A stretch of DNA of 64,000 nucleotides from Macrococcoides animalis. Lineage in GTDB: Bacteria; Bacillota; Bacilli; Staphylococcales; Staphylococcaceae. The position numbers and the translations under genes were made by a program. The DNA lies in assembly GCF_047425875.1 (NCBI RefSeq), contig NZ_CP179727.1:558001-622000 (forward strand), given 5' to 3'. Positions 1-7,747 of the stretch are shown here, piece by piece; the stretch's first letter is position 1; every line of letters starts with the position of its first letter. The notes below the pieces were generated by a model that was given only the letters and a program-made list of their open reading frames with translations, ran no database searches and was not told where the DNA came from.

Positions 1-194
1 CTACAAAAAACTTAATTATTTCTGATTTTAGTGAAGCACTTGTTAAAGGAATGGAAGCAACACTCGCATCTGGTGCGATTGCTTTCGGTTTACTAATCGC
101 AGAAATATTATTCCAAACATTCTTAAAAGGTTATACTCATTACAAACACCAACGAAGTCGTAAAAGAAATGGTGAAAAACCAATAAAATTATAA
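1..194 (+). CDS. C-terminal end of an unidentified membrane protein (5' end outside window)
   Basis: The frame is open from the left edge of the window (first full codon at position 3) to a TAA at 192-194. The visible 63 residues hold one hydrophobic, probably membrane-spanning, helix (around ASGAIAFGLLIAEILF) followed by a basic tail (YTHYKHQRSRKRNG), the usual layout of an integral membrane protein whose last helix ends in the cytoplasm. There is too little sequence to name a family. A good intrinsic terminator follows at once, so this gene is the end of its transcription unit. Confidence 0.6.
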   Translation, partial: TKNLIISDFSEALVKGMEATLASGAIAFGLLIAEILFQTFLKGYTHYKHQRSRKRNGEKPIKL

Positions 195-249
195 ATCACG
201 CTATATTTATTTTATGTACAAGATAAAATAAAATTAGTGTGATTTTTTT
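193..249 (+). terminator. Rho-independent terminator
   Basis: Arms at 193-203 (AAATCACGCTA) and 235-245 (TAGTGTGATTT) pair over 11 positions with one G-T pair, and an AT-rich inner stem continues the helix. A run of T follows at 243-249. It ends the membrane-protein gene and insulates pepT. Confidence 0.75.
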
Positions 250-303
250 CAATTAAGATTAAAATAAGAGTATTAACATATAATTATTAATGGAGGCAAT
301 AAG

Positions 304-1527
304 ATGAAACAAAAACTAATCGAGCGATTATCAACTTACGTTAAAATTGATACACAGTCTGATGCATCAAGTACAGTAACACCATCGACTGAAAAACAAT
401 GGGATTTACTTAATCTATTACAAAAAGAAATTGAAAGCTTAGGCCTTGAAACTGATATCGATGAATATGGATATCTGTTTGCAACATTACCAGCAAACAC
501 TGATAAAAGCATTCCAACAATTGGTTTACTCGCACATGTGGATACAGCAACTGATTTCACAGGTACAAACGTATCACCACAAATTATCGAGAACTTTGAT
601 GGAAAAGATATTACGTTAAAAAGTGGCTTAGTGATTGAAAAATCAAAATTCCCTGAACTTGAACTATACAAAGGGCATACATTAATGACGACAGATGGTA
701 CTACTCTTTTAGGTGCTGATAATAAAGCCGGAATTACAGAGATTATGGCGGCAGTTGAATATTTAATCAACCACCCTGAAATTAAACATGGAAAAATCCG
801 TTTTGGTTTTACACCTGACGAAGAAATTGGCCGTGGCCCTCATAAATTCGATGTTGAGCGTTTCGGTGCTGAATTTGCATATACAATAGATGGTGGAAGA
901 CGTGGGGAATTACAATATGAAAGTTTTAATGCAGCAGGTGTTGAAGTCTCATTCAATGGCGTTAATGTTCATCCAGGAAGTGCAAAGGATAAAATGGTTA
1001 ATGCTTTAAACCTAGCCGTGCGTTTCCAAAGTGCATTACCAGAGCAAGAACGTCCAGAACATACTGATGGCTATCAAGGTTTCTATCACTTAATGGAGAT
1101 GGAAGGTAATGTTGAACACGCTAAGCTTGTCTATATAATACGCGATCATGACCGTGATAAATTTGAAGCGCGTAAATTGACTATGCAAGATATCATTAAA
1201 TCTATTCAGTCAGATTTTGGTAAAGAAGCTGCAAGTATTTCAATAAATAATCAATACTTCAATATGGGTGAGAAAATCACTCCTCATAAAGACTTAATCA
1301 ATGTACCATTAGAAGTTATGAAGGCATTAGACATCACACCAATTGTTGAACCAATTCGTGGTGGTACAGATGGTAGCCAGTTATCATTTATGGGCTTACC
1401 TACGCCTAATATTTTTACCGGTGCAGAAAACTTCCATGGACCATACGAATACGTATCAATTGACGATATGGAGAAATCTGTGATGACGATTGTGGGAATT
1501 TTAAAGAAATTTGAAGAAGAAATATAA
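304..1527 (+). CDS. pepT: Peptidase T (tripeptide aminopeptidase)
   Basis: This is a cytosolic M20 family metallopeptidase that removes the N-terminal residue from tripeptides and feeds imported peptides into amino-acid metabolism. The 407-residue length is normal for the family. Zinc-site motifs are all present: HVDTATDF with H78 and D80, GADNKAG with D139, PDEEIGRG with E173 and E174, VHPGSAKD in the dimerisation lid, and RGGTDGSQLS with the late histidine in ENFHGPYE. The ATG follows TGGAGG with a 7-base gap. A long perfect terminator follows. The gene is monocistronic; two POT peptide carriers lie about 11 kb downstream. Confidence 0.97.
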   Translation: MKQKLIERLSTYVKIDTQSDASSTVTPSTEKQWDLLNLLQKEIESLGLETDIDEYGYLFATLPANTDKSIPTIGLLAHVDTATDFTGTNVSPQIIENFDGKDITLKSGLVIEKSKFPELELYKGHTLMTTDGTTLLGADNKAGITEIMAAVEYLINHPEIKHGKIRFGFTPDEEIGRGPHKFDVERFGAEFAYTIDGGRRGELQYESFNAAGVEVSFNGVNVHPGSAKDKMVNALNLAVRFQSALPEQERPEHTDGYQGFYHLMEMEGNVEHAKLVYIIRDHDRDKFEARKLTMQDIIKSIQSDFGKEAASISINNQYFNMGEKITPHKDLINVPLEVMKALDITPIVEPIRGGTDGSQLSFMGLPTPNIFTGAENFHGPYEYVSIDDMEKSVMTIVGILKKFEEEI

Positions 1528-1536
1528 TTTAATAAA

Positions 1537-1580
1537 AAAATGATGGCTGATAAATCTGTGATTTATCAGCCATCATTTTT
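1537..1580. terminator. Bidirectional terminator between pepT and the glycerate-kinase-like gene
   Basis: Arms 1537-1556 and 1560-1579 form a nearly perfect 20-bp stem around the core GATGGCTGATAAATC with a 3-base loop. Runs of A on the left and T on the right let it work for both convergent genes. Confidence 0.9.
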
Positions 1581-2677
1581 TATTTAGTTCCTAATTCTTG
1601 TTTACGTGTAGCCATCACTATATTTTTCACGGCATTTTGTAATTGTATACCGATTTGAATGTCTTCGGTATCTTCTTTTACTTCCGGATAAATATTAAGT
1701 TCAATCACTTCTTTGTCATTACTCATTTGTTTATATTGCTTTCCACCCATTAAATAAACATTTATTTTATTTGGGTTTTGCAATTTATTAATTTCACGAA
1801 CAACAAGTGAACCAGTTGATTCATCTTCACTTCCTCCACCATATATCACCATATCCGCTTCATCTAATAAACTTTTAATATGTGTACGTTCAAAAATAAG
1901 CTCAGCAGATGTCTTAGTTTTCGCGTTAAATACTTGTTCAAAAACCGCTCTGATTACTCCCCCATCACCACCATAAATAGATGCTGTAAGGTCGATATTA
2001 AATTTCTTAAATTGCTGTGCAATATACCATATACTATTATCTATTGCTTGTTTCGTTTCAAAATCAAAGTCACTATTTGCGATATGACTTTCTTTACCAT
2101 ATATTTTATATTGATGGTCACTCACAATCGTAAAGACGACTGATTTTAAACGATTATCCATATCGCTAAGTTCCATATGACGTATCTCTTTTAAGATACT
2201 CTGAGTTATTGGTTGGTCTATCTCGTTATAATCTCGATTATAGAATTTTGCTCCAAAAGCCGATAACATACCTAAACCTGCATCAAATGTGCTTAATCCA
2301 CCCATTGAAATAATAAATGATTTCACACCCATATCTAGTCCTTGAGTAATTAACTCCCCTAATCCAAAACTAGATGCTAGTAGTGGCTGGTCACTCGCTA
2401 GGATTGACTTACTATCAATCAGCATAGTATCGTGTTCTAATATTGCTACGTCTACTTCAGTCGGTAACAACATATCATTAACAATTTTACGCTTAATTTT
2501 ACGACCCTTTTCCCAAACAAGTAATGCATCGATCATATTTTTATCACTCTCAAACAACGGTACCATTACCACATTAGATGTTTTATCCACTGATTTAACA
2601 CCATCGTACACATACTGATTGGCATGATGAGAGTATAATTTATCAAAATATGAATCCATTGCGATTAATATTTTCAT
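1580..2677 (-). CDS. Degenerate glycerate kinase (GlxK) family protein
   Basis: The fold-level resemblance to glycerate 2-kinases of the GlxK family is visible in the N-terminal MKILIAMDS, in SSFGLGELITQGLDMG and in SMGGLSTFDAGLGML. However, the family's ligand motifs are altered: the usual PLADGGEGT is PLFESDKNMID here, GGSATNDGG has become GGLSTFDAG, and the late TGEG..D.QT segment reads YGGGSEDESTG. Kinase activity is therefore doubtful and the gene may be a repurposed paralogue. The length (365 residues) is normal. The frame could be extended to a TTG at 2689, but that codon overlaps the GGAGG ribosome site, so the ATG at 2677 is the start. An inverted repeat lies just upstream. Confidence 0.75.
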   Translation of the reverse strand: MKILIAMDSYFDKLYSHHANQYVYDGVKSVDKTSNVVMVPLFESDKNMIDALLVWEKGRKIKRKIVNDMLLPTEVDVAILEHDTMLIDSKSILASDQPLLASSFGLGELITQGLDMGVKSFIISMGGLSTFDAGLGMLSAFGAKFYNRDYNEIDQPITQSILKEIRHMELSDMDNRLKSVVFTIVSDHQYKIYGKESHIANSDFDFETKQAIDNSIWYIAQQFKKFNIDLTASIYGGDGGVIRAVFEQVFNAKTKTSAELIFERTHIKSLLDEADMVIYGGGSEDESTGSLVVREINKLQNPNKINVYLMGGKQYKQMSNDKEVIELNIYPEVKEDTEDIQIGIQLQNAVKNIVMATRKQELGTK

Positions 2678-2696
2678 TTTTTCCTCCAAAATAAAT

Positions 2697-2719
2697 AACT
2701 AATAGTGGCACTATTAGTT
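2697..2719. promoter_or_regulatory. Inverted repeat in the glxK-like upstream region
   Basis: Perfect 9-bp arms AACTAATAG (2697-2705) and CTATTAGTT (2711-2719) flank TGGCA. It sits about 20 bp upstream of the start codon of the glycerate-kinase-like gene and lacks a T-run on either side, so an operator is more likely than a terminator. Confidence 0.4.
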
Positions 2720-2755
2720 AAGTTTATGATTATTTACTTTATCATACCATGTTTA

Positions 2756-3076
2756 TTATTCTTCAGCTTTTGAAAGATTTGCAATCGTTATATTTTTATG
2801 GCTGTCATGCCAAGTCACTTTACCATGATTAAAGTAAAATGCTTGAGGCGATTCATGTTTGATTGTTGTTTTTACTTCAATATAGTCTGATAATTCACGT
2901 GCATCTTGGACGATACAATAATATGCATTAATGTCGCGTTCATAAGCAAAATTATCGAATTGATCGTACGCACTCGCTGAAATTGGGCATGTGTTTGAAT
3001 GTTTTAGGAAAAAAACTTTCGAATTCGTCTCTAACATCTCTTCAAACTGTTCAATCGTATTCAATTTTATTATCAT
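2756..3076 (-). CDS. ytxJ: Bacillithiol system redox protein YtxJ (BrxC-like)
   Basis: A small thioredoxin-fold protein of 106 residues. The active-site segment is HSNTCPIS (residues 26-33), with the TCPIS motif of the YtxJ/BrxC family, which acts as a monothiol bacilliredoxin-like protein in bacillithiol-using Firmicutes. The expected job is reversing S-bacillithiolation of cytosolic proteins. The start ATG follows GGGGTG with a 5-base gap. Its presence implies the organism makes bacillithiol. Confidence 0.9.
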   Translation of the reverse strand: MIIKLNTIEQFEEMLETNSKVFFLKHSNTCPISASAYDQFDNFAYERDINAYYCIVQDARELSDYIEVKTTIKHESPQAFYFNHGKVTWHDSHKNITIANLSKAEE

Positions 3077-3217
3077 GATTTCACCCCATCATTGTGCATT
3101 CGATTTTTAAAATATATCACGCAAAGTTTAATTTTGCAATCTATTATTTATTTATACCCCTATCTCTAACAATTACACATTGATATAATAGAACTAAATA
3201 ACCATTGGAGGACTAGA

Positions 3218-3442
3218 ATGAATAATAATAAAATACCGCTTAAACGTTGGACATTTATTGATACGTTAAACACTTGTGTGCTAATTTACGTATTACTTTT
3301 CTTTAATGATATTAATAAGAATCCTACATTAACCATTATCATCTTCATTGCTATTCTTATTTGGATTTTTACAGTCATCTTGAAAAATATAATTATATCT
3401 AAACATAATAAAAATGGCGATGATAGCACAACACCAAAATAA
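3218..3442 (+). CDS. Small membrane protein of unknown function
   Basis: A 74-residue protein with two hydrophobic helices (around TCVLIYVLLFF and LTIIIFIAILIWIFTVIL) and a short basic and polar tail. A clear GGAGGA precedes the ATG. I do not recognise a family. It is followed by a large nested hairpin and a terminator. Confidence 0.65.
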   Translation: MNNNKIPLKRWTFIDTLNTCVLIYVLLFFNDINKNPTLTIIIFIAILIWIFTVILKNIIISKHNKNGDDSTTPK

Positions 3443-3565
3443 AAGAGACTGGGAACTAAGTGTTCATTACAAGCATAAACCGAACGAAACTAATAAATCG
3501 GACTTTGATTTATAGCTTGTTCGGTTTTTGCTTATAGCAACTTCTGTTTCGCTGTTTTGTCTCTT
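3441..3565. repeat. Large nested intergenic hairpin element
   Basis: Three nested inverted repeats share one centre: AAGAGAC (3443-3449) with GTCTCTT (3559-3565), AAACCGAAC (3477-3485) with GTTCGGTTT (3519-3527), and ATAAATC (3493-3499) with GATTTAT (3507-3513). The element starts right at the stop codon of the small membrane protein. It resembles in style the short intergenic repeats that are dispersed in staphylococcal genomes, but I see no second copy in this window. Confidence 0.5.
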
Positions 3566-3567
3566 AA

Positions 3568-3600
3568 TAAGAGGGTTAATACTTTTTTCTTTAACCCTTT
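3568..3600 (+). terminator. Rho-independent terminator
   Basis: GAGGGTTAA (3571-3579) pairs with TTAACCCTTTT (from 3591), with a T-rich loop and tail. It lies just beyond the nested hairpin and before the convergent lipoprotein gene. Confidence 0.65.
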
Positions 3601-4494
3601 TTAATGTTTTGCTTCCAATGCATTTAATGCGTCGTAGTACTTCTCATCTATCGATTTTATATACTTCGTATTCTCGAGAATATCTTGAATCGGTAATTCT
3701 TGAAGCTCATTTTCAGTTTTCATGGCTACTTTGCGCTCTTTATAATAGTTAATTAAACTATAATACGTTTCTATCGTTGCTTTGCGCATACCGATTACAT
3801 TTTTCGATTTTAATTTTGTTTGATTTAACTGATTAACATTTGATTTCAATAATGGGATTAACGTACTATCTATATACTTTTGTTTCTCTTCAACTGTTGA
3901 ACCAGACGTTAAATACGATACCTTTTCTTTAAGTAATTCACTATTGTCATTAATCAATTTCATTAATGTATCAAAATCACCAGACTCTGACGCACTATCT
4001 TGTGCTTTTTTTGCATATTTTTCGTTTAGTGCTTTATTCTTTTCAAATACTTTCGTATATTCCAATATTTTTTCATTCGATAATATCGATTGATTAAACA
4101 ATTTCATATATTCCTCTAGTTCAGAAATAAACTGCTTTTTTTTATTCAAATTACGTACATAGATTTCATGGACATCTTTTACTTCCTTAGTTTCAACCTT
4201 TACTGATTGAACCTGTTTTTCGTATGTACGCAATTGAGGTATAATTTTCTTTTTTATACTCAATTCGATTTTCTTTAATTTTTTCTTTTTTTCTTCTGTT
4301 ACTTCAGAACCCAATAACTGGTCCGCTTTATCTAATCCTAATTGATCAATTTCTACGACTAGTTTCTTCTCAACAGATTGTACTTCTTTCATTTGAACTT
4401 TATAATCATTTATATCAGACTTTACTTTGTTCCCACAACCAGCAATAATGGTACTTATTATTACAATTAACATGATAGAATATAATTTTTTCAT
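3601..4494 (-). CDS. Coiled-coil lipoprotein of unknown function
   Basis: A 297-residue lipoprotein: basic start MKKLYS, a hydrophobic stretch, and the lipobox IIAGC, so it should be anchored on the outer face of the membrane. The rest is Lys/Glu-rich and strongly helical, with heptad-like stretches, resembling the extracytoplasmic coiled-coil lipoproteins of staphylococci (YkyA-like or EMYY-motif types), though I cannot assign it firmly. The frame extends 18 codons further upstream, but the ATG at 4494 follows GAGGAG at the right distance and begins the signal peptide. Confidence 0.8.
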   Translation of the reverse strand: MKKLYSIMLIVIISTIIAGCGNKVKSDINDYKVQMKEVQSVEKKLVVEIDQLGLDKADQLLGSEVTEEKKKKLKKIELSIKKKIIPQLRTYEKQVQSVKVETKEVKDVHEIYVRNLNKKKQFISELEEYMKLFNQSILSNEKILEYTKVFEKNKALNEKYAKKAQDSASESGDFDTLMKLINDNSELLKEKVSYLTSGSTVEEKQKYIDSTLIPLLKSNVNQLNQTKLKSKNVIGMRKATIETYYSLINYYKERKVAMKTENELQELPIQDILENTKYIKSIDEKYYDALNALEAKH

Positions 4495-4602
4495 ATAAAA
4501 TCTCCTCGATATCAATATTATACCTAATTTGAGTAAGAAATAAAACAAAGATTATATCTCAGTTCACGAAGAAATATTTTTAATCGAAAGGAAATACATT
4601 AC

Positions 4603-5103
4603 ATGTTAAAGCAAAAGCCTAACCTAACAATAAACAACAATATCAATTATTATAAACGTAAATTTCAACATGTTAACACTATGCTCATTACCCTTTTAGA
4701 TACACCAATACTTAAAACACAACATATTGGATCTACAGCAATTGAAGGGGCTCTAACCAGTGGTATAATAGACGTACTCGTTATCGTCGAAAGTTTACAT
4801 GCCATGACAACATTAGATGAAAAACGATTAAACTTACAACATTTTTATCGCTTGCATCATGCTTACAATAAAAAATGTGTGTATGCCAAATTTGATAATC
4901 TACAATCATTAAATGAGACAGTTCGATTACATATCATTGAAGAACATAGTAAAAAATTAAATAAATATATTGAAGGTCAACATATGCTTGAAGCAAATTA
5001 TGAGGCATTTAATGTCTATAAAAAAGCAATCAATCATGATGTTTCTGTGAAAGAATATGAAAATTTGAAATCAAACTGGTTTAAAATCAAACTGTCAGTT
5101 TAA
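4603..5103 (+). CDS. GrpB family (UPF0157) nucleotidyltransferase-fold protein
   Basis: The HIGSTAIEG motif followed by IIDVLV is the signature of the GrpB/UPF0157 family, which has a nucleotidyltransferase-like fold and no settled function. In better-conserved members the motif reads HIGSTAVPG with a following PIID; here the lysine-proline pair before IID is replaced by TSG. The 166-residue length is typical. GAAAGGAAA precedes the ATG. A short gap separates it from murB on the same strand. Confidence 0.75.
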   Translation: MLKQKPNLTINNNINYYKRKFQHVNTMLITLLDTPILKTQHIGSTAIEGALTSGIIDVLVIVESLHAMTTLDEKRLNLQHFYRLHHAYNKKCVYAKFDNLQSLNETVRLHIIEEHSKKLNKYIEGQHMLEANYEAFNVYKKAINHDVSVKEYENLKSNWFKIKLSV

Positions 5104-5154
5104 AATACATACATTAACTGATATAATTAAGTTTGAATTTACCGAAAGGGCGTA

Positions 5155-6075
5155 ATGAACATGCAAGTAACGGAAATATATGATGGAATAAGTGAGTTAA
5201 TAGAAGCTTCACACATCAAAATAAATGAACCTTTAAAAAAATATACTTATACGAAAACAGGTGGTAATGCTGATATTTATATCACACCTGTAAAATACTC
5301 TGAAATTCAAAAAGTAATTCAATTTGCGAATGAACATCAAATTCCAGTTACATATCTAGGTAACGGATCAAATATAATAATTCGCGATGGTGGAATTCGT
5401 GGTATTGTCATTAGCTTACTTGGTTTAACTGAAGTGCAAGTCGAAGTAGATACAATAATTGCAAGTAGCGGAGCTGCGATAATCGAGGTTTCACGTATTG
5501 CACGTGATCATCATTTAACAGGATTAGAGTTTGCTTGTGGTATTCCTGGTTCAATTGGCGGTGCTGTTTACATGAATGCTGGTGCATATGGTGGCGAAGT
5601 CAAAGACGTGATTGAAAGTGCAACCGTTGTTAATCAAGCTGGGGAAATTATCACATTAACAAACGAAGAACTACAATTAGATTATAGAACGAGTATCATT
5701 CAAGCTGAACATTATGTTGTACTTGAAGCAACTTTCAAATTAGAACGTGGTGATATTAATTTAATTCAATCACAAATGGATATTTTAACTGAGAGACGTG
5801 AGGATAAGCAACCTTTAGAATATCCATCATGCGGTAGTGTTTTCAGAAGACCTCCCGGACATTTTGCTGGACAGTTGATACAGGAAGCCGGATTACAGGG
5901 GCATAGAATTGGTGGTGTAGAAGTATCAAAGAAACATGCAGGCTTTATCGTAAACGTAAATAACGGAACTGCCACCGATTACGAATTAATGATTGCCCAT
6001 GTTCAAAAAAATGTACTTGAAAATAGTGGGATTGAATTACATCCAGAGGTAAGAGTTATTGGTGAAAAACTATAA
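5155..6075 (+). CDS. murB: UDP-N-acetylenolpyruvoylglucosamine reductase
   Basis: MurB is the FAD enzyme that uses NADPH to reduce UDP-GlcNAc-enolpyruvate to UDP-MurNAc, the second committed step of peptidoglycan synthesis, in the cytosol. Visible motifs are the FAD-binding GNGSNIIIRDGG, the CGIPGSIGGAVYMNAGAYGG segment, YRTS, the serine of SCGSVFRRPPG, and the C-terminal HPEVRVIGE with its catalytic glutamate. Length 306 residues and lack of the long C-terminal extension fit the Gram-positive type II enzyme. The ATG follows GAAAGG. A perfect terminator follows directly. Confidence 0.97.
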   Translation: MNMQVTEIYDGISELIEASHIKINEPLKKYTYTKTGGNADIYITPVKYSEIQKVIQFANEHQIPVTYLGNGSNIIIRDGGIRGIVISLLGLTEVQVEVDTIIASSGAAIIEVSRIARDHHLTGLEFACGIPGSIGGAVYMNAGAYGGEVKDVIESATVVNQAGEIITLTNEELQLDYRTSIIQAEHYVVLEATFKLERGDINLIQSQMDILTERREDKQPLEYPSCGSVFRRPPGHFAGQLIQEAGLQGHRIGGVEVSKKHAGFIVNVNNGTATDYELMIAHVQKNVLENSGIELHPEVRVIGEKL

Positions 6076-6112
6076 AAGGGATTAGGACTTTTAGTCCTAA
6101 TCCCTTTTTATT
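6074..6112. terminator. murB terminator
   Basis: GGGATTAGGAC pairs with GTCCTAATCCC, flanked by A-run and T-run, starting at the murB stop codon. The symmetry allows it to serve the convergent lipoprotein gene as well. Confidence 0.88.
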
Positions 6113-6148
6113 TCGACTGACTTCATTGAACTGTTTCTCTCATTCGGA

Positions 6149-6559
6149 TTAGCGTACGATGATATCACCATTTGGCATTGTATGTTGATTATGCGCTGTA
6201 ACATGACTAATCACATTATAGTTTCCTTTTTGCTTAAATGTATATTCTAATGTATATTTACCTTCTTTAGCTTCTTTCACTTTTTCTTTAACAGATTTTT
6301 TCATATTCTTATCTTTAATTATTTCAAACATCACTTCGTCCGCTTCATTTACAAATTCCTCACCATGTTTCACAGTCGCAGTAATGATAACTTTCTCCCC
6401 TACTTTTGCTTTTGCAGGTACATCTAATTCAACCGTCAAAGGTGTAACTGTTTTTGATTCTGAACTTGTAGCATGTCCTTCATGACCTTCTTGTTTTGCC
6501 TCTTGACTGCATGCTGTGAGCATTAGAGTACTTGCAGCTATGATAAATAACTTTTTCAT
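6149..6559 (-). CDS. YtkA-like domain lipoprotein
   Basis: The protein begins MKKLFIIAASTLMLTAC, a lipoprotein signal with cleavage before cysteine 17, followed by a histidine-rich linker (HEGHAT) and a beta-rich domain of the YtkA/FixH-like type (EFVNEADEVMFEI, GKYTLEYTFKQKGNYNV). Members of this family occur near copper and cytochrome oxidase genes in Bacillus, but nothing here shows such a link. A GTG at 6562 is in frame but sits only three bases after AGGGGG, so the ATG at 6559 is preferred. 136 residues. Confidence 0.82.
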   Translation of the reverse strand: MKKLFIIAASTLMLTACSQEAKQEGHEGHATSSESKTVTPLTVELDVPAKAKVGEKVIITATVKHGEEFVNEADEVMFEIIKDKNMKKSVKEKVKEAKEGKYTLEYTFKQKGNYNVISHVTAHNQHTMPNGDIIVR

Positions 6560-6641
6560 CACAATCCCCCTAAAAATTTATATCTCTTAAATTATCAGTA
6601 ACTTACTCCTTTAATTCAATGAACAAACTGTGACAATACAT

Positions 6642-6680
6642 AAAAAAACAAGCTGATATACTTATTGTCATCAACTTGTC
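6642..6680 (-). terminator. nrdF terminator
   Basis: On the minus strand ACAAGTTGAT (6679-6670) pairs with ATCAGCTTGT (6657-6648), with one mismatch, followed by a run of T. It closes the nrdIEF operon. Confidence 0.75.
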
Positions 6681-6689
6681 ATTTTTATA

Positions 6690-7658
6690 TTAATTTTCAA
6701 ATATGAAATCTTCATCTGTCAATGCTTCTACATTTAAAGCAATCACATAACCATCGCCTTTTACACTAAAAAAGTCATGATTTTTAGTTGTTGTATTTAA
6801 TGCATTCTCTATGATTGGATTAAAGTCTTTGTCATCAAAATACGGTTCAAACCCTAAATTTGCCAAAGCTTTATTACCGTTATATTGCACGTAATTCAAT
6901 ACGTCTTCTGTTAATCCAACACGATCATATAGCATCTTTGTATAACTTTCTTCATTTGCATATAACTTTTGAAGCATATCATACATATCTTTATCTGCAC
7001 GTAACTTTTCATCATCTGTCAATTCATTACGTAAACTTTGTGCATCTAAACCAGTGAATACACCGTGAATCGATTCATCTAATAAAATCTTACGAATAAT
7101 CTCACCAGAAGTTGTCATTTTACCTTGTCCAGCAAGGTATAACGGATAATAAAACCCACTATAGAATAAAAACGTTTCTAGAAATACTGACGCTACACGA
7201 GCCATATATTGATCATAAATAGAAGCATCTTGCGCCCATAGTTTATGATATCGTCCAACAATTATATCTGATTTGAATTTCAGATGAGGTTCATTCACAA
7301 CCCAGTTGTCTAATAATTCATTCGTCTCAGAAGAAGGTAATAATGTTGTAAAAATATGAGAATAACTTTTTGCGTGAATTTGTTCCATCATTCCCATAAA
7401 AGAATAAACCGCTTTTTTACGTAAATCTTGTGTATGTAAACCAATTAAGGGCATACCATCATCTGCTTGATGAGTATCTAGTCCCGTTAATCCAGCAAGC
7501 GCGTGATTAAACGTAAATTTCTCGTCTTCTGTTAATTCTTTCCAACTCGCGATATCTTTAGATACTTTAAATTCTGATTCAACCCACATTTGTGATATGT
7601 TCTGTCGCCAAAACATATTTGTCATATCTTCTTGCGTATTCCAGTTTACAGCTTTCAT
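6690..7658 (-). CDS. nrdF: Class Ib ribonucleotide reductase small subunit
   Basis: NrdF carries the dimetal-tyrosyl radical cofactor (Mn or Fe) that starts catalysis on NrdE, converting ribonucleoside diphosphates to deoxy forms under aerobic conditions. Metal-ligand and radical residues are in place: D61 (GLDTHQ), E92 and H95 (MEQIHAKSYS), and the probable radical tyrosine Y99, with the later glutamates in ETFLFYSGF and LDESIHG. 322 residues is normal. The ATG follows AAAGGA. It is the last gene of nrdI-nrdE-nrdF and is separated from nrdE by 89 bp that contain a strong hairpin. Confidence 0.96.
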   Translation of the reverse strand: MKAVNWNTQEDMTNMFWRQNISQMWVESEFKVSKDIASWKELTEDEKFTFNHALAGLTGLDTHQADDGMPLIGLHTQDLRKKAVYSFMGMMEQIHAKSYSHIFTTLLPSSETNELLDNWVVNEPHLKFKSDIIVGRYHKLWAQDASIYDQYMARVASVFLETFLFYSGFYYPLYLAGQGKMTTSGEIIRKILLDESIHGVFTGLDAQSLRNELTDDEKLRADKDMYDMLQKLYANEESYTKMLYDRVGLTEDVLNYVQYNGNKALANLGFEPYFDDKDFNPIIENALNTTTKNHDFFSVKGDGYVIALNVEALTDEDFIFEN

Positions 7659-7693
7659 TTTGTCAGTCCTTTGTCATGAGAATTTATTAACAG

Positions 7694-7724
7694 TTTTAAG
7701 AGACCGATTATCGGCCTCTTAAAA
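7694..7724. terminator. Hairpin between nrdE and nrdF (attenuator or stability element)
   Basis: TTTTAAGAG plus CCGAT (7694-7708) pairs with ATCGG plus CTCTTAAAA (7710-7724), with a single A/C mismatch and a very tight loop. On the transcribed minus strand no real T-run follows, so it may slow or process the transcript rather than stop it. Confidence 0.5.
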
Positions 7725-7747
7725 TTATTGTTTTGTGTGATTATGAA

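Noticed and set aside
279..284. TATAAT before pepT as a -10 element
   Set aside because: Transcription from it would start at or inside the ribosome site, and no -35 element is seen; in this AT-rich DNA it is probably chance.
1880..2143. Antisense frame of 87 codons within the glycerate-kinase-like gene
   Set aside because: It is a shadow of the coding strand with Cys- and Phe-rich composition typical of non-coding frames.
3528..3752. 74-codon frame crossing the terminator at 3.57-3.60 kb
   Set aside because: It runs through the terminator and the antisense of the lipoprotein gene and lacks a ribosome site.
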